Shown piece after piece: positions 1 to 9,395 of a stretch of 64,000 nucleotides of DNA. The translations under genes were made by a program, and so were the position numbers. The stretch lies in contig SHMT01000018.1 in the NCBI GenBank assembly GCA_004282745.1, positions 1 to 64,000 on the forward strand, in the 5' to 3' direction. The stretch is from Candidatus Scalindua sp. SCAELEC01. GTDB lineage: Bacteria; Planctomycetota; Brocadiia; Brocadiales; Scalinduaceae. The notes below the pieces were generated by a model that saw nothing but the letters and a program-made list of their open reading frames with translations, searched no databases and had not been told where the DNA came from. The first letter of the stretch is position 1; the number at the start of each line of letters is the position of its first letter.

Positions 1-381
1 TTCACCCAGAAGAGAGGTGGGTGGCGGAGAAGGGAATAAAAAATACTCCTTAAGCTGAGCTTTACTACAATTAAATCTATGCTTTTCCTTATTTTTACCC
101 ACACATTCTGTAAAAGAGCCAAAAATACTAATCTCTTTTACCGTAATGATATTACAACAATTATCAACAAATTCTCATTCCCTACTTTGGGGCATCACAA
201 CGAACCGCATATAACAATTTTTTCTTTCCTGGACCCTAAGGACCCAGGAAAGAAAAAATTGTTATTCGTACGAGAAAAAAGGTAATATAATAGCATCACA
301 AGATTAATAACATCTATTATATAAGACAATTTATTTTTCTGGGCAATCGGCATATACAGCACACGCCAGAAAGGCGGGACT
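1..381. other. Gene-free window start
   Basis: No convincing gene is visible here. The open frames on both strands have no recognisable motif or ribosome site and are AT-rich. The notable content is the long perfect inverted repeat at 211-265, listed separately. A purine-rich AAAGGCGGG precedes the ATG at 382 and probably serves as ribosome binding site for the metallo-beta-lactamase gene. Confidence 0.6.
211..265. terminator. 55-bp perfect inverted repeat, likely bidirectional terminator
   Basis: The arms 211-232 and 244-265 are exact reverse complements of 22 bases around an 11-base loop. Each arm has a run of T or A, so transcription from either side would give a strong hairpin followed by U-rich RNA. 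The core CCAGGAAAGAA recurs at 17100-17129 and 37628-37660, so this could also belong to a small repeat family rather than being a dedicated terminator. Confidence 0.6.
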
Positions 382-1794
382 ATGGAAATTTCTATAACTT
401 TTTTAGGGGCCGCTCGTAATGTGACCGGTTCAAAGTACCTTGTTGAAGCCAATGGTATCCGCTTGCTTATCGACTGCGGATTATACCAGGAGCGGGGCTT
501 AAAAAATTTGAACTGGGAACCGTTTCATATATCACCGGGCAAGATAGACATACTATTATTAACGCATGCCCATCTGGACCATTGTGGCCTTATACCAAGA
601 TTAGTTAGGGAAGGTTTCAGAGGCAGGATCTACTGTACGCCGGCAACAGAAGAAATTGCACGGATTGTGCTCCTCGATTCAGCAAAAATACAGGAAGAGG
701 ATGCTGAATTTAAGAAAAAACGACACCGTCGTGAGCGTAGGAAGGGAGCTTATCCGGAAATCCCTCTCTATACAAAGGAAGATGCCGAAGCCTCATTTCC
801 CTTTTTTTCTTCGATTAAATATCAACAGAAACTCAATCTGGGAAACGGTGTTGACGCCGTATTTTATGACGCAGGCCACATACTCGGTTCTGCAAATATT
901 AAGCTATCGATAAAAAGTAACGGAGAGGAACGGACCATCATTTTTTCCGGTGATATAGGTAAAAATGGTACTCCAATTCTTAAAGACCCTACGGTATTCA
1001 GTCAAGCCGATTATGTTGTGATGGAATCGACCTATGGAAACAAGGGGACCCCCTCTTCTGCAATAAATCTTCAGGAAATTCTGTCCGACATTGTCAACAC
1101 CACTCATGATGCAGGTGGAAACGTTGTTATCCCAAGCTTTGCTATAGAACGATCACAGGAAGTGCTTTACCGCCTTAACGAACTTCTCCGTCAGGACCGC
1201 ATCCCACACACTATGGTTTTCCTTGATAGCCCGATGGCAATAAGGGTTACTGATGTTTTCCGCAACCATACAGATTTGTTTGATGCGGAAGCGGTTGAGT
1301 TACTGCATTCTGGCACACATCCATGTGATTTTCCGGGATTGCATCTGTGCAGGACGGTTGACGAGTCAAAGGCGATAAACTATATCAGAGGTTCAGTAGT
1401 TATTATTGCAGGGTCAGGGATGTGTAACGGCGGACGAATAAAACACCATCTTATAAACAACATCGTCAGACCAGAATGCACGATTCTTTTTGTCGGTTAT
1501 CAGGCGTCAGGGACGCTCGGTCGGCAAATCGTGGATGGTACTGAGACGGTGAGGATACACGGTCGACAATTTCCGGTGAGGGCCAAAGTGGTAAAAGTCG
1601 ATGGTTTTTCCGCACACGCAGATAAAGATGAATTGTTCCAATGGATATCCGCGTTTAAGGACAATCCGCCCCGTAAAGTATTTATTACCCATGGAGAGGA
1701 AGAGGCATCAAAGGCGTTTGCAGAAGTGGTAGAACAGGATCTTGGTTTCAATACAGAACGGCCATCCTGTGGGGAGAGATATGTTCTCCATTAG
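382..1794 (+). CDS. Beta-CASP metallo-beta-lactamase RNA-processing exonuclease
   Basis: A 470-residue protein of the CPSF73/YsH1-like family of zinc nucleases that act on RNA in the cytoplasm. The metallo-beta-lactamase signature HAHLDH is at about residues 62-67, a later metal-binding histidine is in DAGHILGSA, and SGDIG follows. The middle carries a beta-CASP segment. The C-terminal RNA-specificity domain contains GFSAHAD and ends near FITHGEEE. The length matches bacterial single-domain family members, and no KH domain is present. ATG 382 begins the conserved N-terminus (EISITFLGAARNVTGS). The gene stands alone, with a convergent radical SAM gene downstream. The RNA target cannot be told from sequence. 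Confidence 0.9.
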   Translation: MEISITFLGAARNVTGSKYLVEANGIRLLIDCGLYQERGLKNLNWEPFHISPGKIDILLLTHAHLDHCGLIPRLVREGFRGRIYCTPATEEIARIVLLDSAKIQEEDAEFKKKRHRRERRKGAYPEIPLYTKEDAEASFPFFSSIKYQQKLNLGNGVDAVFYDAGHILGSANIKLSIKSNGEERTIIFSGDIGKNGTPILKDPTVFSQADYVVMESTYGNKGTPSSAINLQEILSDIVNTTHDAGGNVVIPSFAIERSQEVLYRLNELLRQDRIPHTMVFLDSPMAIRVTDVFRNHTDLFDAEAVELLHSGTHPCDFPGLHLCRTVDESKAINYIRGSVVIIAGSGMCNGGRIKHHLINNIVRPECTILFVGYQASGTLGRQIVDGTETVRIHGRQFPVRAKVVKVDGFSAHADKDELFQWISAFKDNPPRKVFITHGEEEASKAFAEVVEQDLGFNTERPSCGERYVLH

Positions 1795-1981
1795 GGGTCC
1801 AGAGAAATTAATCCTACAAAACATATCACCTTGATGATTGAAGGAACATGGCTTGAAGTAAATAGCTGAATATAGCTTAGGGCCCAGGAAATCTTTAAAA
1901 TTCCTTTCTCCATTGACGAAATAGAAATTAGCTGTAAAAAAACCGCTCCGGTTCATTTTTTACTCCTCTCGTTCTACAGTT

Positions 1982-2992
1982 TTACAATCCGGTGCCATCT
2001 ATCGTACTCTTGCATTTCTGGCATCTGCCATCAATGATATTATTTTCCACAATCTGAAAACCATATCGCTTTATAAGAGGTATTCCACATCCAAAGCAAT
2101 AGGTATTCTCTCCGCCTTTGCCGGGAATATTTCCTTCGTAGACATATCTGAGTCCAGCCTTTATCCCAATTTCTCTAGCCTTTCTGAGTAATTCTACTGA
2201 AGTGGGAGAGACATCAGGAAGTTTAAATGTCGGGAAAAAAGCGGTAATGTGCCAGGGTATATCTACTCCCACACTGCTGATAAACCTGGCTATCTCCTCC
2301 AATTGATTTTCATCATCATTATAACCCGGAATAAGCAGTGTTGTAACCTCAATCCAAATGCCTAACTCTTTATAGAGTTTGATATTTTCAAGGACTGGTT
2401 GGAGCCTTGCGCCACATACCTTATGATAAAAGTCTTCACTAAAACTCTTTAAATCCACATTCGCGGCATCTAGGAAGGGAGAAATTTTTTTAATGGCCGC
2501 AGCGCTCGTATAACCGTTAGTTACAAATACGTTTTTTATTCCTTCGTTCTGTGCAAGCTTTGCAGTTTCATACGCATATTCAAAAAAGATTGTCGGTTCA
2601 GTGTAAGTATACGCAATACTTTTGCATCCGCTCTTTTTTGCATGGGCAACAATCTCTCCCGGAAACAACTCATCTCCAACTATTTCCCCTTCCTTCTCTT
2701 TTTGCATCTGCGAAATTGTCCAATTTTGGCAATTATGGCACCGGAAATTACACCCTACGGTAGCAACGGAGTAGGCAGTAGTACCAGGGTAAAAATGAAA
2801 AAAGGGTTTCTTCTCTATAGGATCAACACCAACCGATACCGATTTGCCGTAAACCAACGAATATAGTTTTCCCTTTTTGTTCACACGAACACCACATATT
2901 CCTCTGCTTCCCTCCTGAATCACGCAGTAATGATTGCAGAGAAGACATGTAACTTTTCCATCAAGATTTTCATAAAACATTGCCTCTTTCAT
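1982..2992 (-). CDS. amrS: AmmeMemoRadiSam-type radical SAM enzyme
   Basis: A 336-residue radical SAM protein of the AmrS / pyruvate formate-lyase-activating-enzyme-related family. The [4Fe-4S] cluster motif is CNFRCHNCQNW (CxxxCxxC, around residues 80-87). An N-terminal set of cysteines (CLLCNHYC and CGVR) and a C-terminal CFGC/CQKC zinc-ribbon-like tail flank the barrel, as in this family. The reaction is not established with confidence. The partner AMMECR1 and Memo genes, often adjacent, are not in this window. The ATG at 2992 is preceded by GGGAG at suitable spacing. It is convergent with the upstream metallo-beta-lactamase gene and seems monocistronic. Confidence 0.85.
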   Translation of the reverse strand: MKEAMFYENLDGKVTCLLCNHYCVIQEGSRGICGVRVNKKGKLYSLVYGKSVSVGVDPIEKKPFFHFYPGTTAYSVATVGCNFRCHNCQNWTISQMQKEKEGEIVGDELFPGEIVAHAKKSGCKSIAYTYTEPTIFFEYAYETAKLAQNEGIKNVFVTNGYTSAAAIKKISPFLDAANVDLKSFSEDFYHKVCGARLQPVLENIKLYKELGIWIEVTTLLIPGYNDDENQLEEIARFISSVGVDIPWHITAFFPTFKLPDVSPTSVELLRKAREIGIKAGLRYVYEGNIPGKGGENTYCFGCGIPLIKRYGFQIVENNIIDGRCQKCKSTIDGTGL

Positions 2993-3115
2993 TTAGACTC
3001 CCTTAAAAGATTAACTGATCTCCAGGTACAGGTAATGGTTTCACAAAGCACCGTTATATACCCTTCCGGTTTTCGGATAAAATCCAAATTTTCATATTAG
3101 TTATTTAATTGTTTT

Positions 3116-3538
3116 TCATGTTGGTGGACCTAATTTTCTACGAGATGCTTTAACTTCCTTTCCAAATCCCCAGTGAGACGCTAACGAATCTGCTTCTTCT
3201 TCATTTTTTAATCCCTTTCTGCCTGAAGAAGTATGTGGATGTTTAAGATATACGTGGGCTAATTCATGAGCTATAACACCAATTTTTACATCGTCATTAC
3301 CACAAGAACCATCCTCCAACATGTCGACATTAAAAAAAACCTGAACAACGTCTCCAGGAATAATAAAGGCATATTCCGCATCGGTAGTATCTGTTTGATA
3401 AAGAGAGAACATCGGAAAATCTTCTCTCTCTTCATCCGGTATTTTTCGTAAGACGTAATTGATTAGTTCCCTTAATTTTGGGTCTTTGACTTCATAATCA
3501 ATTATATATTCTTCATTAATCAACCGATCTAGATCCAT
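3116..3538 (-). CDS. Small HExxH zinc-metallopeptidase-like protein
   Basis: A 140-residue cytoplasmic-looking protein without signal peptide or membrane segment. It contains HELAH followed by a downstream NEEEADSLA, the layout of a gluzincin-like zinc site (HExxH plus a later Glu/Asp-rich helix). Similar short domains occur in stand-alone predicted peptidases and in toxin-antitoxin-linked ImmA-like proteases, but no XRE-type regulator is adjacent. The start ATG lies 10 bases after GGAGA. A degraded family-1-like snippet (GGTTTTCGGATAAAATCC) sits at 3068-3085, just downstream. Substrate unknown. Confidence 0.6.
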   Translation of the reverse strand: MDLDRLINEEYIIDYEVKDPKLRELINYVLRKIPDEEREDFPMFSLYQTDTTDAEYAFIIPGDVVQVFFNVDMLEDGSCGNDDVKIGVIAHELAHVYLKHPHTSSGRKGLKNEEEADSLASHWGFGKEVKASRRKLGPPT

Positions 3539-3948
3539 TATATCTTATCTCCATGAGACATCTAAACACAGCACAGTAAATGGTACGAACATTGGAATTT
3601 ATAATTTGTTTGTTGTTTGTGATTTGAGATTTGTAATTTTTTAACTCCCGTTTGGTTCTGGCTCGGCTAGGTTGGGTAGTACCTGTGTATCTTTAATTTT
3701 AAATAGAGACACAGAAAATGCAAGCGGATTGTGTGCCTACAACTCTGAGGCTCTATTGTTCATAGTTGACCTATTTATCAAGTAACTGCCGATGTTTTAA
3801 CGTATCTTTGCTGGGCCCTAAGCTCAGAAGGTCTTTTCGTACAAGGTATAAGGATGGAATTTAGTTGCTTTAGATGGATGATAGTGTTAGCCTTTTTCTT
3901 GTATTCTTTCTTGGGCCCTTAGCATAATGATTTGGCATCATAGGTATC
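3539..3948. other. Intergenic region between divergent genes, no gene seen
   Basis: About 410 bases between the divergent metallopeptidase and CheB-CheR genes. It should hold promoters for both, but I cannot pick convincing -35/-10 pairs. A GGGCCC-TTAG / GGGCCC-TAAG motif occurs twice (near 3822 and 3914) and again near other intergenic repeats of this window. A TTTGGCAT near 3931 looks like a -24 element but lacks a correctly spaced -12 element. Confidence 0.5.
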
Positions 3949-6924
3949 TTGCTTGATTATCAATCAACAAAAATCGGAGCAGGTACGAAGAAAGAGAGGA
4001 GTGTTAAAAAAGCCGTGAAAGTTGAAGAGACAGAGAAGAAGAACGGCAAACCATTTCCTATTGTTGGTTTAGGTGCTTCCGCCGGTGGGCTGGAAGCACT
4101 TGAAGGGTTCGTTTCTCATCTTCCCTCTAACGTCAATATTCCCTTCGTGATTATTCAGCATTTATCTCCAAAATACAAGAGTATCATGCCTGAACTCTTA
4201 AAGAAGTATACACCGCTGAGAATATTTGTCATTGAGGAAGGTATGAAGATTGAGCCAAACTGCATATACCTTAACCCACCGAATAAGTATGTGTCTCTTA
4301 TACATTGTACTTTCCAGTTAACAGAACCGGGGGAGGCTCACGGACCTAAATTGTCGATTGACCACTTTTTCCGTTCACTTTCTGAAGAGAGGGGTGAAAA
4401 AGCAATTTGTGTCGTCCTCTCAGGAACAGGTACCGATGGTACGCTTGGACTGAAGGCAGTCAAGAGTGAGGGCGGGATGACCATGGCACAGGATGAGCTC
4501 CAGGCCAAATATAATGGCATGCCAAGGAGTGCCATAGAAACCGGTCTCGTTGATTACGTCCTCACAGTGGAAAAGATGCCGGGAGAAATTATTAAATATG
4601 TGGAACAACCCTACATTAAGGGAGTGAAGAGGCCCGTTACCCATCAAGAAAGTTTCAGGAACTTCATGCATACGATATTTACTATGATCCAATCAGAAAC
4701 TGGCCACGATTTTTCCAATTACAAGCCGAATACTATCCACCGCAGGATTGAAAGGCGTATGGCCGTACACCATATTGAAAAGATATCACATTATGTTGAC
4801 TATCTGAGACAATACCCTGCCGAGATAGAGACCCTCTATAAAGACCTCCTCATCGGAGTTACCAATTTCTTCAGAGATCCAGAGGCATTTGACATCCTCA
4901 AAGAGAAGGTTTTGGTAACACTATTGAAAAACAGACCGCTTGACTCTCCTGTCCGTATTTGGGTTCCCGGCTGTGCAACCGGTGAAGAGGCCTTTTCAAT
5001 AGCCATTATCATGGTTGAAATAATGGAGAAAATGAAAAAATGTTTCGATGTCCAGATATTTGCTACCGATATAGATGCTGAAGTGATCGATCGTGCTCGT
5101 CTCGGTCTCTATCCCGATAGTATAGCAGCCCATGTATCAAAGAGTCGATTAGACCGTTTCTTCATAAAGGAGGACAATGCCTACAAGATCAAGAGACAGA
5201 TACGTGAGATGGTAGTATTCGCCGTTCAAAACCTCATCAAAGACCCCGCTTTTTCCAGATTAGATCTGGTCAGTTGCAGAAATGTCCTTATTTATTTGAA
5301 TATACAGCTTCAGAAGAGGATAATTCCACTTTTTCACTATGTCCTGAAAAAAAGGGGTTTCCTGTTTTTAGGTACCTCTGAGGGTATTGGGGAATTTACC
5401 GACTATTTTCTGCCTGTTGATTTGAAGTGGAAAATCTTCAAACGTGAAGGAGTTGTTGATGAGAAGGTAGCATTGGGAGAGAGAGCGCTTTTTTTAGGCA
5501 CTGACGTTCAAAAGACTAAACAGAAGGTAATACCGGATGAGGTAAGCATCAGTGAACTAGCTGAAAAATTGATCCTTGAGAACTACGCCCCGCCTTGTGT
5601 TATTATCAACGAAAAATATGAAATTCTCTTTTTTTATGGACAGACAGAGAGATACTTATCACCACCAACAGGAGTCGCCAGCTTCAATATCTTAAAGATG
5701 GTACGTGAAGACCTGCGTTACCAACTTACGATAGCACTTCAGGAAGCGATCAAACAGAAGACGGAGATTGTAACAGAGAGGCTAAAAACAAGATACAATG
5801 ATGAGTATCAAACCATTAACATTGTAGTCAAACCGATTATGGGACCAACCATCTCACAAGAGTTACTCATGGTAGCATTTGAAGACAAAACCTCCTCTCC
5901 TAAGAGTGTCCGGAAGGAGAAAGAGGCTCCTCTCAATGAAGCAGTGGACCCACGATTGGCGGCCTTGGAGCAGGAACTAAAATCAACCAGGGAGTATTTA
6001 CAAACAACGATTGAGGAGCTGGAAACCTCAAATGAAGAGATGAAATCTGCTAATGAAGAGCTGCAATCAACCAATGAGGAGTTACAGAGTACTAACGAGG
6101 AGCTAGAGACGTCGAAAGAAGAGCTACAATCAACAAACGAGGAATTGCAGACCGTAAACTCGGAACATCAGGATAAAATAACCGAACTCTCCCATGCCAA
6201 TAATGATTTACACAATCTCCTGGCCAGCACTGAGATTGGAACAATCTTTCTCGATACCAACCTCTGTATCAAACGTTTTACTCCATCGGTCTCTAAGATA
6301 TTTAATCTGATATCGTCAGATATCGGACGTCCTATCAGCGATATCACTTCAACGGTTATTCATGAAGATATCTATCAGGATGCGAAAGATGTACTCAACA
6401 CACTAAAACACTTTGAGGTGGAGTTACAAGTGAAAGACGGCAATTGGTTTTCTCTGCGTATCCAACCATACCGCACCGAAGAAAATTTAATTGATGGAAT
6501 AGTGGTTACTTTTGTGGATATAACGAAGAGCAAAAAAGCCCAAGAGAGAGCCGAAGAATCAGAGAATTATGCAAAAGCGATTTTCGATACTATACGGGGG
6601 CCCATTTTAGTATTAGATGATGAGTTGAAAGTTGTCTCTGCGAATAGGTCATTTTACTCGGTATTCCACGTTACCGTTAAAGAAATCGTGGGAAATTTCA
6701 TCTATAGTCTGAGTAACAACCAATGGGATATCCCTGCATTCAGAGAGTTGCTGGAAAAAGTTCTCCCTCACCAAAGGGCATTTAATAATTATAGGGTTGA
6801 ACGTGAGTTTCCATCAGTAGGACAAAAAACTGTGATCTTGAATGCACGGCAATTAGTCTATGGGAATAAAAAGTTGATTCTCCTTGCCTTTGAGGATGTC
6901 ACTCCTAACAGAGAGAGCATATGA
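3949..6924 (+). CDS. CheB-CheR-PAS fusion (chemotaxis-type methylesterase/methyltransferase sensor)
   Basis: A 991-residue fusion. CheB methylesterase spans about residues 36-220 with the catalytic triad visible as GASAGG (Ser44), QHLS (His) and GTGTDGT (Asp). CheR methyltransferase spans about 232-505, with an N-terminal four-helix part, the SAM site VPGCATGEEAFS and SCRNVLIY. Then comes a long coiled coil built on NEEL repeats (about 655-750) and two PAS domains. It has no kinase domain; its stop overlaps the ATG of the following kinase by four bases (ATGA), so the two are translationally coupled and probably work together. No chemoreceptor, CheA or CheW gene is nearby, so a role outside classic chemotaxis is likely. 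The start is TTG; no better upstream ATG exists. Confidence 0.9.
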   Translation: MLDYQSTKIGAGTKKERSVKKAVKVEETEKKNGKPFPIVGLGASAGGLEALEGFVSHLPSNVNIPFVIIQHLSPKYKSIMPELLKKYTPLRIFVIEEGMKIEPNCIYLNPPNKYVSLIHCTFQLTEPGEAHGPKLSIDHFFRSLSEERGEKAICVVLSGTGTDGTLGLKAVKSEGGMTMAQDELQAKYNGMPRSAIETGLVDYVLTVEKMPGEIIKYVEQPYIKGVKRPVTHQESFRNFMHTIFTMIQSETGHDFSNYKPNTIHRRIERRMAVHHIEKISHYVDYLRQYPAEIETLYKDLLIGVTNFFRDPEAFDILKEKVLVTLLKNRPLDSPVRIWVPGCATGEEAFSIAIIMVEIMEKMKKCFDVQIFATDIDAEVIDRARLGLYPDSIAAHVSKSRLDRFFIKEDNAYKIKRQIREMVVFAVQNLIKDPAFSRLDLVSCRNVLIYLNIQLQKRIIPLFHYVLKKRGFLFLGTSEGIGEFTDYFLPVDLKWKIFKREGVVDEKVALGERALFLGTDVQKTKQKVIPDEVSISELAEKLILENYAPPCVIINEKYEILFFYGQTERYLSPPTGVASFNILKMVREDLRYQLTIALQEAIKQKTEIVTERLKTRYNDEYQTINIVVKPIMGPTISQELLMVAFEDKTSSPKSVRKEKEAPLNEAVDPRLAALEQELKSTREYLQTTIEELETSNEEMKSANEELQSTNEELQSTNEELETSKEELQSTNEELQTVNSEHQDKITELSHANNDLHNLLASTEIGTIFLDTNLCIKRFTPSVSKIFNLISSDIGRPISDITSTVIHEDIYQDAKDVLNTLKHFEVELQVKDGNWFSLRIQPYRTEENLIDGIVVTFVDITKSKKAQERAEESENYAKAIFDTIRGPILVLDDELKVVSANRSFYSVFHVTVKEIVGNFIYSLSNNQWDIPAFRELLEKVLPHQRAFNNYRVEREFPSVGQKTVILNARQLVYGNKKLILLAFEDVTPNRESI

Positions 6925-8978
6925 AAAAAAGAACCTCTCAACAAGAACAAGAGTCCGAGCTCCGAAAAAGAGCTGAGACAAGGTTAAAGTCTCAGGTGCA
7001 GGTTTCGGAAGAGATGTCAAATAGCGACATGAAAAAACTGATTCATGAACTGAAGGTCCATCAGGTTGAGCTCCAGATGCAGAATGATGAACTACTCAAA
7101 ACCCAGATGAAACTTGAAGAGTCTCGAGAGAGATATGCCAATCTCTATGACTTTGCCCCTGTTGGATATTTTACCATGAATGAAAAAGGATTGATTCTGG
7201 AGGCCAATTTAACAGGCGCTTTGCTCCTTGGTACGGAACGAAGATATCTGATTAACAAGCCTATATCAAAGTTTATTACCAAGGAAGATCAGGATATCTA
7301 CTACATGTATCTCAGGGATATAGGTAAAAAGAGAGATAGGCAGACGTGCGAGTTACATATGTTGAAAAGAGATAAAACACATTTTTATGCACAATTTGAC
7401 AGTATCGTAGTGAAGGATAGCGTCGGGAATTTCAACAAACACCGGGTGATAATAAGTGATATTTCTAAACGCAAGTTGGCTGAAGATTTGCTTCGAGAGA
7501 GTGAAGAGAAGTATAGGGATCTGCTTGATAACGCAAACGATCTTTTTCAAAGTGTTAAACCTGATGGGGTATTCATATACGTTAATCGGAAATGGAAAGA
7601 GACCCTCGGATACAGCGATGAAGAGGTCGTTCATCTTACCCTGTTTGACATTCTGCATCCTGACAGCCCATCAAATTGCATAGAGGCGTTAAGGCGTGTA
7701 ATGAAGGGAGAAAAAGTTGATAGAATTGAAGTCATTTTTCTCACTAAGGGAGGCAGGATGATCAATGTTGAGGGAAGTATCAGCTGTATTTTTCAGGAAG
7801 GAAAACCCGTTGCCATCAGAGGTATCTTCAGGGACATTACTGAGCGCAAGCAGATGGCGGAGACGCTCTTGCAATCGGAGAAATTAAAGGCGCTTGGTGT
7901 GATATCCTCCGGTATTGCACATGAGTTTAATAATATCCTCGCAATAGTAAAAGGTTATTCGCAGTTGCTAGCGTGGGAATCCAGTGACAATCGAGAATTG
8001 ACTGATGGGCTTCGTTCCATTACTCAGGCAGCGGATGATGGAGCTAAGATCGTCCACAGGATCAGGGAATTTACCAAAGTAGTGAGTGATGACTTATGGT
8101 TTGAAAATGTAGATATAAATGAACTGATTGAACAAACAATCGATTTCTTAAGACCAAGATGGAAGGCTAAGGCTCAGTCTAAGGGTATAACATATCGTAT
8201 AAATACGAAAGACCTCAATAAGGTAACAGCCGTAAAGGGTATTCCAGTTGAGTTGAGAGAGGTACTCGTAAATATCATAAATAACGCATTAGATGCAATG
8301 CCTGCTGGGGGTACAATTTCCTTTCGGACAAGGAGAGATGGTGATATGGTATGGGTAAATATTTCCGATACTGGTACGGGTATGACCAGAGAGGTGCTGA
8401 AGATGATATTTGATCCATTTTTCACCACCAGGATGCCTGAAGGAACTGGATTAGGGATGAGTGTTGCTTATGGCACGATAAAAAGACATGGTGGTAAGAT
8501 TGAAGTGAAAAGTGAATTGGGAAAGGGTAGCACGATTACGTTGAGTCTACCTTCAACAAGGAAAACTATCCATTCATTGACACTTCCCCAACCCACACAG
8601 CAGATAAAAGCCAGGAACCTCCGCATCCTGGTGGTGGACGATGAGCAGTATATATGCAAAATTTTGAATACATTTTTATCCGACGAGGGACAAAACGTTA
8701 GGTGTGTTGACAATGGTAGCGAGGCTATAAAACTCCTAAAAAGTGAAAGCTTTGACCTCGTTCTCTGCGACCTGATCATGCCAGAAGTGTCTGGGTATGA
8801 TGTGATTAAGGCCTTGAAAACGTTGGACAAAAGGCCGAAAGTGTTCCTCATCACCGGTTGGAATGATAAGTTGGAGATTACAATCAGTGATGAGCTAAAT
8901 GTGGACTCTATTATTAAAAAACCATTTAATTTTTCAGAGTTATCAGGGTATATAAACAGTGAATTCCATTCTGGATAA
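6921..8978 (+). CDS. PAS hybrid histidine kinase with C-terminal receiver
   Basis: A 685-residue cytoplasmic kinase with no membrane segment. In order: a charged coiled coil (1-70), PAS (about 70-185), PAS (about 195-315), HisKA with phospho-acceptor His334 in AHEFNN, HATPase_c with DTGTGM and GTGLGMS, and a C-terminal receiver starting LRILVVDDEQ with phospho-Asp in LVLCDLIMP and the conserved Lys in IKKPF. The ATG overlaps the stop of the CheB-CheR-PAS gene. The first 80 codons are almost identical to those of the next kinase gene. The input signal is unknown. Confidence 0.9.
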   Translation: MKKRTSQQEQESELRKRAETRLKSQVQVSEEMSNSDMKKLIHELKVHQVELQMQNDELLKTQMKLEESRERYANLYDFAPVGYFTMNEKGLILEANLTGALLLGTERRYLINKPISKFITKEDQDIYYMYLRDIGKKRDRQTCELHMLKRDKTHFYAQFDSIVVKDSVGNFNKHRVIISDISKRKLAEDLLRESEEKYRDLLDNANDLFQSVKPDGVFIYVNRKWKETLGYSDEEVVHLTLFDILHPDSPSNCIEALRRVMKGEKVDRIEVIFLTKGGRMINVEGSISCIFQEGKPVAIRGIFRDITERKQMAETLLQSEKLKALGVISSGIAHEFNNILAIVKGYSQLLAWESSDNRELTDGLRSITQAADDGAKIVHRIREFTKVVSDDLWFENVDINELIEQTIDFLRPRWKAKAQSKGITYRINTKDLNKVTAVKGIPVELREVLVNIINNALDAMPAGGTISFRTRRDGDMVWVNISDTGTGMTREVLKMIFDPFFTTRMPEGTGLGMSVAYGTIKRHGGKIEVKSELGKGSTITLSLPSTRKTIHSLTLPQPTQQIKARNLRILVVDDEQYICKILNTFLSDEGQNVRCVDNGSEAIKLLKSESFDLVLCDLIMPEVSGYDVIKALKTLDKRPKVFLITGWNDKLEITISDELNVDSIIKKPFNFSELSGYINSEFHSG

Positions 8979-9050
8979 TTTCTCTCGTGGGGTGGGGCTC
9001 TTGAAGTATACCCATTGCAAAATGATTTTTGGAATTTCAGTGCATGAGCT

Positions 9051-9059
9051 TGGTATAAT
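9051..9059 (+). promoter_or_regulatory. Possible extended -10 promoter for the second kinase
   Basis: TGGTATAAT is a TGnTATAAT extended -10 element, about 95 bases ahead of the ATG at 9155. No strong -35 box is seen, as is usual for extended -10 promoters. It would let the second kinase and the activator be transcribed apart from the upstream pair. Confidence 0.4.
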
Positions 9060-9154
9060 TGCACACTCTTGCGTGGATTTCAATATTGGAATCCATCCCA
9101 CTTATTCAACGAGTTCAGGATGACATCGGGGGTGGAAGCAGGGAAATATAAAGA

Positions 9155-9395
9155 ATGAAAAAAAGAACCTCTCAACAGGAGCAAGAGTCCGAGCTCCGAA
9201 AAAGAGCTGAGACAAGGTTAAAGTCTCAGGTGCAGGTTTCGGAAGAGATGTCAAATAGCGACATAAAAAAACTGATTCATGAACTGGAGGTCCATCAGGT
9301 TGAGCTCCAGATGCAGAATGATAAACTGCGCGAAACCCAGATGAAACTTGAAGAGTCTCGATCGAGATATGCCAACCTCTATGACTTTGCACCGG
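9155..9395 (+). repeat. Direct duplication of kinase 5' end (other copy 6921-7161)
   Basis: About 240 bases from the start codon are near-identical between the two kinase genes, with only a scatter of substitutions. The similarity stops sharply inside the first PAS domain, at the codons following YANLYDFAPVGY. This indicates a recent duplication or gene conversion of the N-terminal coiled-coil module. Confidence 0.85.

Noticed and set aside
3931-3952. Sigma-54 promoter before the CheB-CheR gene (TTTGGCATCATAGG...TTGCTT)
   Set aside because: The distance between the -24 GG and the -12 GC is about 4 bases too long.
9050-9063. Sigma-54 promoter TTGGTATAATTGC before the second kinase
   Set aside because: Spacing is 3 bases too short; the TGGTATAAT is better read as an extended -10 box.
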